Positions 31,711-41,775 of a stretch of 64,000 bases of DNA are shown one piece after another. The translations under genes and the position numbers were made by a program. The notes beneath the pieces were generated by a model. The model made no database searches. It saw only the letters and a program-made list of their open reading frames with translations, and was not told the origin of the DNA. Each line of letters opens with the position of its first letter. Within the stretch, counting starts at the first letter, position 1. The stretch is from Armigeres subalbatus (lineage: Eukaryota; Arthropoda; Insecta; Diptera; Culicidae), in NCBI RefSeq assembly GCF_024139115.2, contig NC_085140.1, positions 334,987,099 through 335,051,098 on the forward strand. Direction: 5' to 3'.

Positions 31711-31852
31711 ATGGATACATTTTTCGCGGTCGTTAGAGCTGGCGATGCTGCTGGCAGTGGTGGATCACGGCAAACATCGGCCCGGATTGGGATCCGGTGG
31801 TGGATGGTGCTAGGCGTGTTCCAGTTGGTGCTGGTGCTGCAGAATGTTCAAG
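31711..31852 (+). CDS. First coding exon of a secreted or membrane protein (signal peptide)
   Basis: The ATG at 31711 (context AAATATGG) opens MDTFFAVVRAGDAAGSGGSR, a Ser/Gly/Arg stretch to RIGIRW, then a hydrophobic core WMVLGVFQLVLVLQ and a small-residue site NVQG, a good eukaryotic signal peptide with a long n-region. The exon ends G|GTAAGA at 31852, a strong donor that splits a glycine codon (phase 1). A signal-peptide exon with a phase-1 donor is common in insect immunoglobulin-superfamily and other extracellular-domain genes, but nothing here identifies the family. No later exon was found within the next 32 kb, so the intron would be very long. Supported by composition change, start context and the donor. 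Confidence 0.6.
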
Positions 31853-31874
31853 GTAAGAATTTAAAATACATGAA

Positions 31875-32249
31875 TACAGTGTTGATCCGAGTTTGTCACT
31901 CCCCGATTTTGTCTACCCCAGATTTTATCACATTTTTGACCCGATTTTAACACGTCCCGATTTTATCACGTTTTCAACCCGATTTTGTAACCCTACAAAA
32001 TTTTGAAAATTTTAGTCTACAATGATTTTCATTAAATAACTTTCACCGCCTGTGCTTCATTATGAATCATTTCTAAACACCTGTCAAGAAATTGGAAAGC
32101 CTTTTCGACAAGAAGTTACAGGTTCCGGTTACGTACGTGAACTGTAAACCAGGTATTATGATCAGGATTTGCAAAAAATCCGATTTTTTTACATTTCCTA
32201 TTTCATCACACCAAAATTCACCAGGTGATAAAATCGGGATATTACTGTA
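31875..32249. mobile_element. MITE with TACAGT...CCCGATTTTATCAC ends, in the intron
   Basis: The left end has repeated CCCGATTTTATCAC/CCCGATTTTGTC motifs and starts TACAGTGTTGATCCGAG; the right end is GGTGATAAAATCGGGATATT then ACTGTA, the inverted counterpart. It starts 22 bases inside the putative intron. Confidence 0.6.
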
Positions 32250-33213
32250 TACAAAAAAAAAACAAAAATGTGGAGGAACCAGTTAAGCTTCTAGTTTTTT
32301 CCCGAATCAATTTGAATATGAAATTCAAAAGTCACTTGATAATAAAAGTTCCGACTCTCAATAAATTGTATCGTCCAAGTGTACGGTCAATTAGATCTCC
32401 AGCATTGGAGATTTAATGCGCGCGTGGCATTAGAATTTCCAAGTAGCAGCGTACTCTTAAATTATGTGTAACTACAAGCAAAAGAATGTTTGATCTATTT
32501 TCAATCGACCGAAACCCCGGGATAACCTCTGTATGGCATTTTGATATAGAACTTTAGAACACAAATTCGTGTTTAGATGAAAATGTGCACAAATAGTCAA
32601 TGATGCTGTTAAAAACATTTTAAGAGTGGAATAATTTCACTATTTCTTGTTGATTTTTCATGACAAATTTAAATAAATAGAGATGAAGTACTCTGGGCAG
32701 CCTAGGGCAAACGATAACTTATTCGTATTTAACTTAACTACAGTGCCGATACCGCTTTCTGAATACTAAGAACATACTGTTGGAAATGAAAATAATTCTG
32801 AATAAAAAAAAAATGTTACACACTGTTTAATAGATAAACAAGAATTGAACAAACCTATAACTTTCAGTATTAGTATTTCACAATATGACAAATATTTTAA
32901 TTTGAAATCTATATTTCAAAATTAAAATTGATTTAACTTTCATTTGTAGATGTAATCATTTGTAATCATTTGTAGATGAGGGTTCGAAGCAATCATTTTT
33001 AAAAGTTTGGCAATTTTTTACCACATGTGGCGAATTTTCTCAAATTTCTTATTATTCGTTGGGGCTTGATGTTTTGATTTATTATCAATGTATCTTGTAT
33101 CAAAATGATGTTTGAAGCGAGTTCATTTGTAAGCCAACATTCGAATCTATTGGCAACCATATTAAACTATATGTAATTTATGAACTATTGAAAAATCGAC
33201 TGTATATTTTTAT
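32250..33213. other. AT-rich spacer, nothing recognised
   Basis: No gene or repeat supported. Confidence 0.4.
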
Positions 33214-33480
33214 TTCGATTTTAAGGACGGCTACGCAGTCTTGAATTATTAAAACAAGATGTATATTTATCCGACGTTTCGACACGGGGATGGTGTCTTC
33301 ATCAAGGGAAAAATACCGTATTTGTTCCATCAGGGGTGGTTTCTTCATCAGGGGATAGACTAGAATAGACAAATACCGTATTTTTCCCCTGATGAAGACA
33401 TCATCCCCGTGTCGAAACATCGAATAAATATACATCTTGTTTCAATAATTCAAGACTGCGTAACCGTCCTTAAAATCGAA
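33214..33480. mobile_element. Foldback element with 112-bp arms and CTGATGAAG...GTCGAAAC cores
   Basis: Left arm 33214-33325 and right arm about 33369-33480 match at more than nine-tenths of positions, from TTCGATTTTAAGGACGG inwards. Each arm holds CTGATGAAG (T for the first C in the left arm), a short hairpin and GTCGAAAC; the plus copy is 33389-33418. A third CATCAGGGG occurs in the loop. That motif order resembles the catalytic core of a hammerhead ribozyme, though with an extra A before helix II. Confidence 0.75.
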
Positions 33481-36160
33481 CAAAAAAGTATGAATTTATG
33501 AAGCATCAAATATTTGTCCTGATAAAAGTTTTTTTTATTTTGAGTAACATTAAGTTCAACCGCCACTGTACTGATTCTGAAAATCAGAAATGCTCTTTGC
33601 TAGCGTACGATGTAAGTGCAATATTTTTTGCACAATCCGATCAATAATATACCCAATCAGTTTCTCATGACACATAAAAAAGGAAGCAAGCTACGTAAGT
33701 GCGTTTCAATGTTTCACCTCTGAAACTGATTGTGAACTTTATTCTACTTTATTTCTGCCCGACAGGCTCAAATACAATACTTATTTGAAAATTACAGAAA
33801 AAACGCGTTTGTGAGCATCAAAAGATCACATCCATATGATCGAATTAAAATGTAGTTTGTAGGTGGTTATAAATTACAGTCACTTATGTAAATAAGATTG
33901 TATTTTTAACAATAAATGAATGGATGATCACTTCTATCAGGCAAGGATTCAGAATGTACGCACGATTTGTCATGGTCGCAAATCTTCTATTGATAGATCA
34001 GAACTAACAGTTGAATGCATGACTCTATTTGGAAATTTGGGCTTTCTAAAATGTCGGGGTTGTCCTGAGTATTATCCGTAACTCCTGTCATGTCTGTACG
34101 CTTATCAATTTGCATAATGGATGCAAAATTAATGAAGATGTATAAATTTGCCACTGATACCACAAAAATATGATGCATCGCCTGCATCTTTCGATGAAAC
34201 TCAAAGAGTTTTCAGATTTTGACGGAAAGACGTTAATCCACTGAGTCTCGAGTAAAAAAGGGCTCAGTATTTTTATATATTAACTATGACTGTTACATTT
34301 TTACCGTTGTAAACAAGTCGTCGTCGTCAATTGAGGCTTGTGGAGAAGTCATAAATATATTGCCAATATACTGATTTGAAACAAGAAGTGTTGCTTGGGT
34401 TGAATGCACTATGCCATAGAATTTATGGCGGTGGTGTAGGGAAGCCAAAACTAGGAGCAGAGGATGGCAAATATAGGCAAAAGTATTGGATAAGAAATTT
34501 TGTTGCCTGCCTGCGGTTTTGCTCTTCCTCCCGAAAGATGTCATAGTGCAATCGAAAATAAAATAAATTAAATAAGAATTAGGCTGGGTGTACAACTATT
34601 TTTTTAAAATATAAATAAAAGGCATATGGGTGCTGTCAATATGTCATGCGGAAGCTTTCCCTTCCCGCTCTTTAGAACAAATGTGAAAACCGCTTTAAAA
34701 TTCGTGATAGTACCCAATCTTGCATAATCCATAATAGGAACGCATGTAACAGTTCTGACACTATTCTTAATTTTGGTTCCTATCATGGCACAGCCCTTTG
34801 TTTACTTATGGGACTGGCCATAATGGGACCATTAGTGTGATAACTGGTGCAAAGGACGACAAAAATTAAATAAAATCCTTTTGGTTTGTTTGATTTGGAG
34901 GAGATTAAAAAATGTTATTGTGTCATATGGATATGGGTCACTGATCAGAAAACGTTTCGTGGTGATGTGGTGTGCTACTTGGTGTATAATGCACTAGTGT
35001 GACATCTGTGCTATATCCACGACTGGTACATCTAGCCTAATGAACAAAATGGCAGCCATATCAAGTCTACATTTGGACGGTGCTAAACTGCCTACGATCG
35101 CATATCAGTTCCATATGATATTTTGGCTTTTTCGGACTAGAAGGTTCACTGTAAGGTTCATATTAATCATAGTATTGTCGAATACAACTGTTAAGTAGAA
35201 ATGCTTGTTCAGAGGACATAGAAAAAAAAATATCGGGCCTGTTTGTCCCAGATGGAAAATGACCGTACATGAGCACATTTTTTCTCGATAATGGAACTCA
35301 TATGTGATAATTTTCAAGGTGGAACAAGTATTGATCAAGCCTATCGATGTTTGTCTTTTTTTTCTTAATTTTTTTACGTAGGACTTGCATCTTTCTTTAC
35401 TATACTGGGTGCCATTAAAATGTTTAAAAATCGAGAGCGTTAATCTGAAAAGGGAGATTTCGAACGTTACTAGCGCCTGTATCTTTCCATGGTTTTTGAA
35501 GATTTATATATCAATCGACTCGGACACTCTCCAGCAATTTGGCAATTTCATCAAAATTTAGGATTACTAACGAAAAGTTCTTGAAAATTTCAATTCTTGT
35601 CGAAGCCAGTAAAAATTTCAAATGGATCCCGTTAGTGCATTCCTAACAAGGACATCAGAATGATGTAAGTCACGGACGTTCGGTTACACCGTAAGATTTT
35701 TTCTTGTGAATAAAAGCAGCAGTGCCTGCCATGTGCGAAACATTCCAGTTTGTGACAGCAGGGCGTACTGACGTGATTTTTGCTCGTTCGTTCGCTGTGT
35801 TTACGTACACAGCATGCAGTCGCCAGAGAGAGAGCTGCTGGTGCGAATATGCATCAAAGGAGGACGCATTTTTGTCATTCTATGCTTGATGATGGTCTGA
35901 TGCAGTGATGTTGGTTGCGATCGATGCAATCGCCCATCGCATCGCCGGAGCTCACGGATAGAGGCCGTTGATGGCTGTGGCTGCGATGGCACCGATGGTG
36001 GATAAAGAAAAATAAAATTAGCTCAGAGAGATTTGGTCTGCTCATCCAGGGAAAGTGATTGGTTTCATAATCCACATCATTCCGGGATGGGAACGAGTCA
36101 TGGCATATGACTGACCATATGTTAAGTTGTGGTTGGTACTAAACGAAACGTACATTAAAA
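33481..36160. other. Spacer, nothing recognised
   Basis: AT-rich. The piece at about 35760-36020 is GC-richer and unique, with GAGAGAGAG and repeated GATGG phrases, possibly regulatory. No coding frame convinces. Confidence 0.35.
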
Positions 36161-36362
36161 CAGGGTTATGGGTGCCTGGGGTAATATGCACCACCGGGGT
36201 AAAACGACCTTTTGGAATTTTTAGCAATGTTCCAGGAATATTTTCAAGAATGTTTACTACTGGCGCTGCAGTAAATACTCTGGAAAAACTGCCGAAAATG
36301 CACTCAAAAATGCGAAAGGGTCGTTTTGCCCCGGGGGTGCACATTACCCCAGTTTCCCCTAT
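36161..36362. mobile_element. About 200-bp MITE with GGGGTAATATGCACC ends
   Basis: Left CTGGGGTAATATGCACC, CCGGGGTAAAACGACC is mirrored at the right by GGTCGTTTTGCCCCGGGGGT and CACATTACCCCAG. Arms are about 50 bases. Open frames on both strands arise from this symmetry. Confidence 0.8.
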
Positions 36363-37199
36363 ACAATAACAATTCTGATTCCCCAGTAAAATAAAAAACA
36401 ACGGAATTGGTGCTGTTTGACGATAAGATGAATATATTTTCAATGACCGCTCCAGTACAGTTCCCCTAAAATAGCAAATTTTGCTCAAGTTTAAAAATAT
36501 TATCAATAGAATTTTTAAACTTTAAATACTATCATCATCATCAAATCTATAAATGCCCTAAATTTGATAATAGTTAGAAACAAAGCAACTCTAATTATGT
36601 ATTTTATGTTTTATTTCCAGAAATTTTGAATAAACAAATTGCTAGTAATTCTACACAGCAAGGAAGTTTTCGTTTCCAATATCAATACCTATAATCAAAC
36701 TCCATGAATTCAAAAGTTGAATGTAAATACTTTACGTTCACACAAGTCCTACGTCTACTCGCGGTTTTAGCAAAATAAGTTTTAGGAAAATTTTACATTA
36801 TGTTGGGAAAATTTTATAAATATTTATTGTTTCTACCCCGATTTCTTCCAGAACTATTTCTTTTGCTTGGAAAATGTCTATTTTTTTCAAGGGAGTTGTG
36901 AATAGTGTCCAAAGTGGTTGATAACGCCTATCCGGATTATTTTGTTTTGATTTTGGTCGAGTTTTTTTTTTGTATTTCAGTATAGAGACTAGGTCGCCAT
37001 GAGCCTCTGCTTCTTAACTGTAGCGATTACGATTTAAAATTATACTTTCCCCATTTTTACTTAAGGACATTTGATGTTTCGAGAAATTTCGTTACAGGTG
37101 ATTCAATATTAAATTCTGCGGAATTGGAGCATGGTGAAATCTTATTTTATGATTTAATTTCTTTTTGTTCAAAAAGTATTTTTTACGCAATGAAACGGC
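36363..37199. other. AT-rich spacer, nothing recognised
   Basis: No supported gene or repeat. Confidence 0.4.
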
Positions 37200-37214
37200 G
37201 CCCTATTGGTCGCC

Positions 37215-37800
37215 TGGTCCGATTGTAAGCAACGGACCCCAAACCTTTCCTTACACTCACTAAAGCGCTCGTGTAGAGTTTACATACCGGCCAGACGATT
37301 GACCTCAGGGGTTCGTGTCCTAGGAGGGGTATTGAGGATCACCCTCAGGAACTTGTTTTGAACTCGTTGGAGTTTCTACCCAGACCGGGAGCGCTACTAG
37401 CTACGGGCCACTAGCGCTCTGATCCCTCTACCATAGTAGACGATGGAGGTGTCATCTGCGAATAGAGACAGAATGCCACCTTCTGGAGGTTCTGGCATGT
37501 CGGAGGTGAACAGTTTGAACAGCAGGGGCACGAGAATACTGTCTTGGGGGACGCCTGCGACGATGTTGTGCGCATTGTTGATAATTTTAACCAGGTAGCC
37601 GAGAAGATTGTAACGTTGTAGTTGGTACACCAGGCCATCATGTCATACATTGTCGAATGCTTTATCCGCATCGAGTAAGGCCACGGAGGATGTTTTTGAG
37701 ACAAACTTGTTCCGTCTGAGGACGTTGGTAACTCTGATGGTCAGTTGGACTACGGTTGACCGCCCGCGTCGGGAACCAAACTGCCCAGTCAACCACAGAT
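37215..37800 (-). pseudogene. Jockey reverse transcriptase, catalytic part
   Basis: Minus-strand frames read QFGSRRGRSTVVQLT, VALLDADKAFDNV (motif A), VYQLQRYNLLGYLVKIINN, GVPQDSILVPLLFKLFTSDMP (motif B, with family GSILGPLLF changed) and LSLFADDTSIVYYGR (motif C). The remaining C-terminal side to 37215 is heavily decayed. Confidence 0.75.
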
Positions 37801-38665
37801 CGTATATGAAAGTATATATTTGATCGCATATGTATATTGCAGTTTTTATCGCACTCGTAAATTATTACTTATAAAAAAAGCCCAAAAATGATTAGTATCG
37901 TATGTAATACCTGCATATGAAATATTTACGAATGTGTTAAAAAAAAATCATAAAATGATATAAACAATATCCGGTTAATCTGATTAAATGGCGAATATTG
38001 TACATCCACATACGTATTGTCGTAAAAATTGCGTGCGTTGTACGTAAATAATTTTTACTTCTGCGCGTTGGCCAAAGCCCACTGTATCTCTGCGATAAAA
38101 TAAATTTCATTTCTACTTACTTCAATCTATCCGATGTGATTTAACTCCATTGCATAAATGCTGTTATCCAATTCCGTTCTATAAATCCTGCCGATTTGTG
38201 CTCCATAGCACTGCCAAACAATGAAAAAAAAAACAACTAAACTTCAAACAAATGAAAATAACTCAGTACTAGTGGTAAACACGGCGAATTGTTGATGTTG
38301 ACATTTCATTTCGTATAAATGTGATAGACATCGTATACTGTAATATCGCAGCCAACACTAGAGTTTCATCTAGATTATGATTGTCAAAAAGTTGCTGCTT
38401 TTCAACAGTTGCTGTTTAGCACATTGGTAGAGCATTAGCCTTTAGATCCAAAAGTCAAATGTTCGGGGCATGGTTGCTTACATTTTTTTTGCGTTTACTA
38501 GATCGTAATAATGCTTACGAAAACTCAAGAAAGTCGTTGTTTAGTACGTATATGGCCTCCACTTTAGTAGGTATATAGCGATTCAGTGCATTATATACAA
38601 GTTTGCTTGCTTGTATATGACAACTTATATCAAAAGCTATACGTATCAAAATGTTAGCTGGGTGT
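37801..38665. mobile_element. Insert of about 0.87 kb in the Jockey reverse transcriptase
   Basis: Jockey residues HNILLEE end near 38680 and the continuation QFGSRRG starts near 37790, so the sequence between is foreign. It is AT-rich with CATATG-type phrases near both edges. At 38408-38476 it contains GTAGAGCATTAGCC and ATGTTCGGGGC, a degenerate tRNA-like box A / box B pair. No coding frame and no target duplication resolved. Confidence 0.55.
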
Positions 38666-39597
38666 TCCTCAAGCAAGATGTTATGGTGTTCGGCAGACTC
38701 AAGTAACCGGCTGTGAATCACCTTTTCAAACAGCTTGGATAACCCTGAGAGAAGGCTGATGGGGCGATAACTTTTCGGAGAGGAAGGATGCTTCCCAGGC
38801 CACTGGTAGTCGATGTTCTCGTCCACGCACCGTTGAAACCGACCCCAGTCGACTTGGTGATAGTTACGCCGGGTTAGCTCGTGCCGATTCACCGAAGTTC
38901 CAACTTCCGCCACCACCGGATAGTGGTCCGAGCTGAGCTCCTGGAAGACGACCGGCTGGGAGACGTGATCGTTCATGTTCGTGATGAAGATGTCGAGCGT
39001 TGCATGGATCCCGGACCGTGTCAACCGGGTAGGGCTGTCAGGGCTCAGGATGGTGTAGTGGCCCTCTAGCTCGTCGTTGCACCAGATGACTCCGTTCCGG
39101 TTTGAGACGGTGTTTCCCCACGATTGGTGCTTTGCGTTCAGGTCTCCGGCGATGATGAACTGCCCCTGCCGCCGAGTGAGCTTGACTATGTCCCTTCGTA
39201 GTTCGGCCGACGTGCCGTCGTCAACTTTGACTTGTGTGGGACAGTAAGCCACGATGAACGTGACGACTCCGACGGAGGTGGTGACTTCCACTCCAACGGC
39301 TTCGATGATTTTGAGCTTGAAGTCCGGCAGCAGGCGATGTTGCTCCGCAAGGCGATTGCCACTCCTCCCCCTCTGGAGCTTGTTGGATCGAACCTCAGGC
39401 TTCTGGTGGCTTTCGGTGATGAAAGCCGCGTCCATCTGCTGTTCCTGAAGGAAATCGCTGAGCTCGACGATTTTGCTCTTGAGCGAGTAAGCGTTCCAGT
39501 TTACCAGGCCAAACCCAGAAGTCATTTTCAATGACGAAAAGGCCCAGAATATAGATCTGGTCGAACCGGGATTTGCAGCTTCGAAGCCGAGCCGCAA
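38666..39597 (-). pseudogene. Jockey endonuclease fused to start of reverse transcriptase
   Basis: The minus-strand frame from 39597 reads LVNWNAYSLKSKIVELSDFL, ITESHQKP, VAYCPTQVKVDD, IIAGDLNAKHQSWG (endonuclease GDLNAKH), TLDIFITN and SSDHYPVVAEV (catalytic SDH). Directly after YQWPGKHP it continues KSYRPISLLSGLSKLFEKVI, skipping the usual several hundred residues between the domains. So an internal deletion joined the two in frame. The frame then passes into the 0.87-kb insert at about 38680; its last 50 codons are not Jockey. Confidence 0.8.
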
Positions 39598-40088
39598 GTT
39601 GGCTGAATATTGGAACCAGTTGCTCCGGGGGGTAGAACGGAGCGGAATCCTCCGGGGTAGAGGATGCTCATCTTGCTGCCGGCGGAATCCAGGAGGAGGG
39701 AGCGAGGGCCATTCGCTGGAAGATGTGGCTAGCGGTGCTGGAGCTTGAACTGACGCAGCTGCTGGTGCTGCTGCCAGTCACTTGTTCGGTTGGTGGGAAC
39801 GGTGGTGGGAAGATCGGAATCGCTCGACGGGGACCCGCGATGCCCGGATAGTTCACCTCGTTGACTACAGAAACAGGGTTCTTCTTCGGTAGGGTCCTGA
39901 TGGATGCCTTCTTCCGGATTTCCAAGAACTCGGCTCGGGTTGAGCAGCCCCTCTTGCTGGATCAGTCGGGATCGTCGGATCAGTCGTGGCAGTTCCGGAT
40001 GCCGTGCCAGAAGTTGAAGCAGTTTATGCACTGCGTTATGTCGCGGTACACTGGCCGATATCGCTCCCAGTCAACGACGGTGTAATTT
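39598..40088 (-). pseudogene. Jockey ORF1, C-terminal part
   Basis: Frames on the minus strand give a CINCF-NxWHG-type start near 40050-40010 (possible Cys-His knuckle, degraded), RAEFLEIRKKASIRTLPKK, VNEVNYPGIAGPRR and a Ser/Thr/Pro-rich tail. It is consistent with Jockey ORF1 C-termini that carry zinc knuckles, followed by a low-complexity region. Confidence 0.5.
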
Positions 40089-40985
40089 AAGCAAGTGAAG
40101 ACATTCCACTAAAAGCTTAATAATTTTGGAATGTTTGCTAAGTTTCGTCTTTACTATTGTCCAGAATTTTACAATTGGACGAAGTTCCGGTGAATTTGCA
40201 GGGTTCATATCTTTTGGTACAAGTTTAACTCCGTTAGCTCGATACCACTCCAACACGTTTCGAGCGTAGTGGCAGGACGCTAGATCAGGCCAAAACAGAG
40301 TTGATATGTTGTGTTTTCTTATGAATGGCAAAAGACGTTCTTTGGTGTAAGTCGTTGCGTTGATTGTTCCGAGAGTAAAAATAGGAGCGCTTGCTTCACC
40401 ACCTCCGCAAATCGCCTACCTTCTTCGCAAATTTCGATAACTTCTTCGTTCGGACATCCTCTGGATCATCGAATTTAGACTTGGCAACGAAATATTCTTG
40501 CCCAAGAAGTTGACGGAAGTCAGCCTCCTTGACGAAGGATTCGTCATCCATCACAATGCAGCACGATTTTGTGAACATCTTCGTGTAAATTTTCCGGGCG
40601 CGGGTTTTTGCAGTGGTGTTTTTCTTTTCATTTCGATTTGGGGCTTTTTACACCTTGTAAACATGAAACCCAGCACGCTTCATCGTCTTCTGCATAAAAT
40701 CTACTGAAATATTGGAGTTTGTTAGAGAAACTTTTTGCTGGGGACTTTCATCTGCCCTTGTCGTGACCTCAGGGTCGTTTTTCTGATTGCTCTTAGGAGA
40801 AATTGGAGGGGTATTGGCAGGCGGAAATACTTCCCTTAAACAAAACGAGCTAGGTGAATCAAACGATCTTATGGTGTAAATAGTGGGAATAAGCGGTAAA
40901 ATAATAAGAAATATCATCAGAGTTTACGTTATTATTATAATGCGCTTTAATTATAGTTTCATTTCTTTACTTTTCAATTATAATT
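40089..40985 (-). mobile_element. Tc1/mariner element with DD37-type transposase (dead)
   Basis: Minus-strand pieces form one transposase: FMQKTMKRAGFHVYKV (end of the DNA-binding part, 40710-40648), CCIVMDDESFVKEADF with the first catalytic Asp (40560-40510), KKLSKFAKKV, then after a frameshift LFWPDLASCHYARNVLEWY with the second Asp (40300), and SPELRPIVKFW. Thirty-seven residues separate the second Asp from the third catalytic position, as in the mosquito DD37E (ITmD37E) group. The third acidic residue is Val, so the enzyme is inactive quite apart from its stops. It sits between two halves of Jockey ORF1. Terminal inverted repeats were not found. Confidence 0.7.
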
Positions 40986-41775
40986 GTTTCCAAACGGAGT
41001 GCCTTTAATGAATGAGGATAATAGGAGAATAGGTACACACCTTAAACAATTTCCAGGATGCCAGGCTACGACGAAGATGGCTGCCGGGACATCGGCATGC
41101 GGCGATGTTTCCTTCTTCGGACCTCATTCCGGTTGCGACGATTCGGTCCGAATAGGAGGTGGCATCATGCGACCAGAGATGAAACATGGTGTTGCCCGTG
41201 TGACGTGTCAATCCGACGGCCGTGATGTTGGGAGCCGCGAGACAGAGTTCCTTTCGACCTGAATCAGTAGCGGTTCGGACTTCCTCTGGGTTGTTGGTCT
41301 TGAGATGGCAGTCTTCTTCTTGACGACAGCCGAACGGGCCTTGTTTCCCAGCGGCGAAGATGCTTTTGACGGAATCGAATAAGAATTCCGTGGGAATCCG
41401 GCACTTCACAGTAATGGTCAGGAAAGGAACTTCACTTCACTACGGTCGTGTTTCCGCTAATCTCTCCGGTTTCCTCCACGCAATTCGGCTTTTCGTCACT
41501 TTGGTCGAAAATAATAACCGATTTTCACTGGTCACTGCTAGCAGGTGCCGAGCTGGCGGATCACTATCACCAATGGGAAAAAAAAGTGAAGTAAAAAACG
41601 CGCACAGAACTAACTGAATGCTGTGGTGGTTCACCTGGTAGAGATGGTTTTTCGTTGCTCGGATCTTTTTAACGGTTTCCTTCGGCTCGTGTTGGTTAAC
41701 GCTTGAGACAGTGGTGGTGAACTGGCGCTTGACAGCGCAGATGTCAACGGTATACGTTACGGGTGTTTTGCGGGA
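40986..41775 (-). pseudogene. Jockey ORF1 start and 5' UTR
   Basis: The minus-strand frame holds VKCRIPTEFLFDSVKSIFAAGKQ (41410-41340), then shifts. The far right (41690-41775) is GC-richer with ACCGTTGACATCTGCGCTGT, as expected of a Jockey 5' UTR, and the base composition drops sharply at about 41775. The boundary is approximate. Confidence 0.5.

Larger units (their letters stand above)
37200..41775 (-). mobile_element. Jockey-clade LINE, interrupted and internally deleted
   Basis: Read from right to left: 5' UTR and ORF1 start (41775-40986), a mariner-type insert (40985-40089), ORF1 end (40088-39598), endonuclease joined to the start of reverse transcriptase (39597-38666), an insert (38665-37801), then the rest of the reverse transcriptase to about 37215. 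Domain order and motifs (FADDTS, SYRPISLLSGLSKLFEKVI) are those of Jockey-clade LINEs. Many frameshifts. The 3' end is truncated or decayed. The host gap pieces reassemble in order, showing the inserts arrived later. Confidence 0.75.

Noticed and set aside
36042..36506. 154-codon minus-strand frame
   Set aside because: Crosses a MITE with inverted ends; symmetry keeps frames open on both strands.
38408..38476. Second tRNA gene
   Set aside because: Box-like motifs are present but the acceptor and anticodon stems do not pair; kept only as a tRNA-like feature of an insert.
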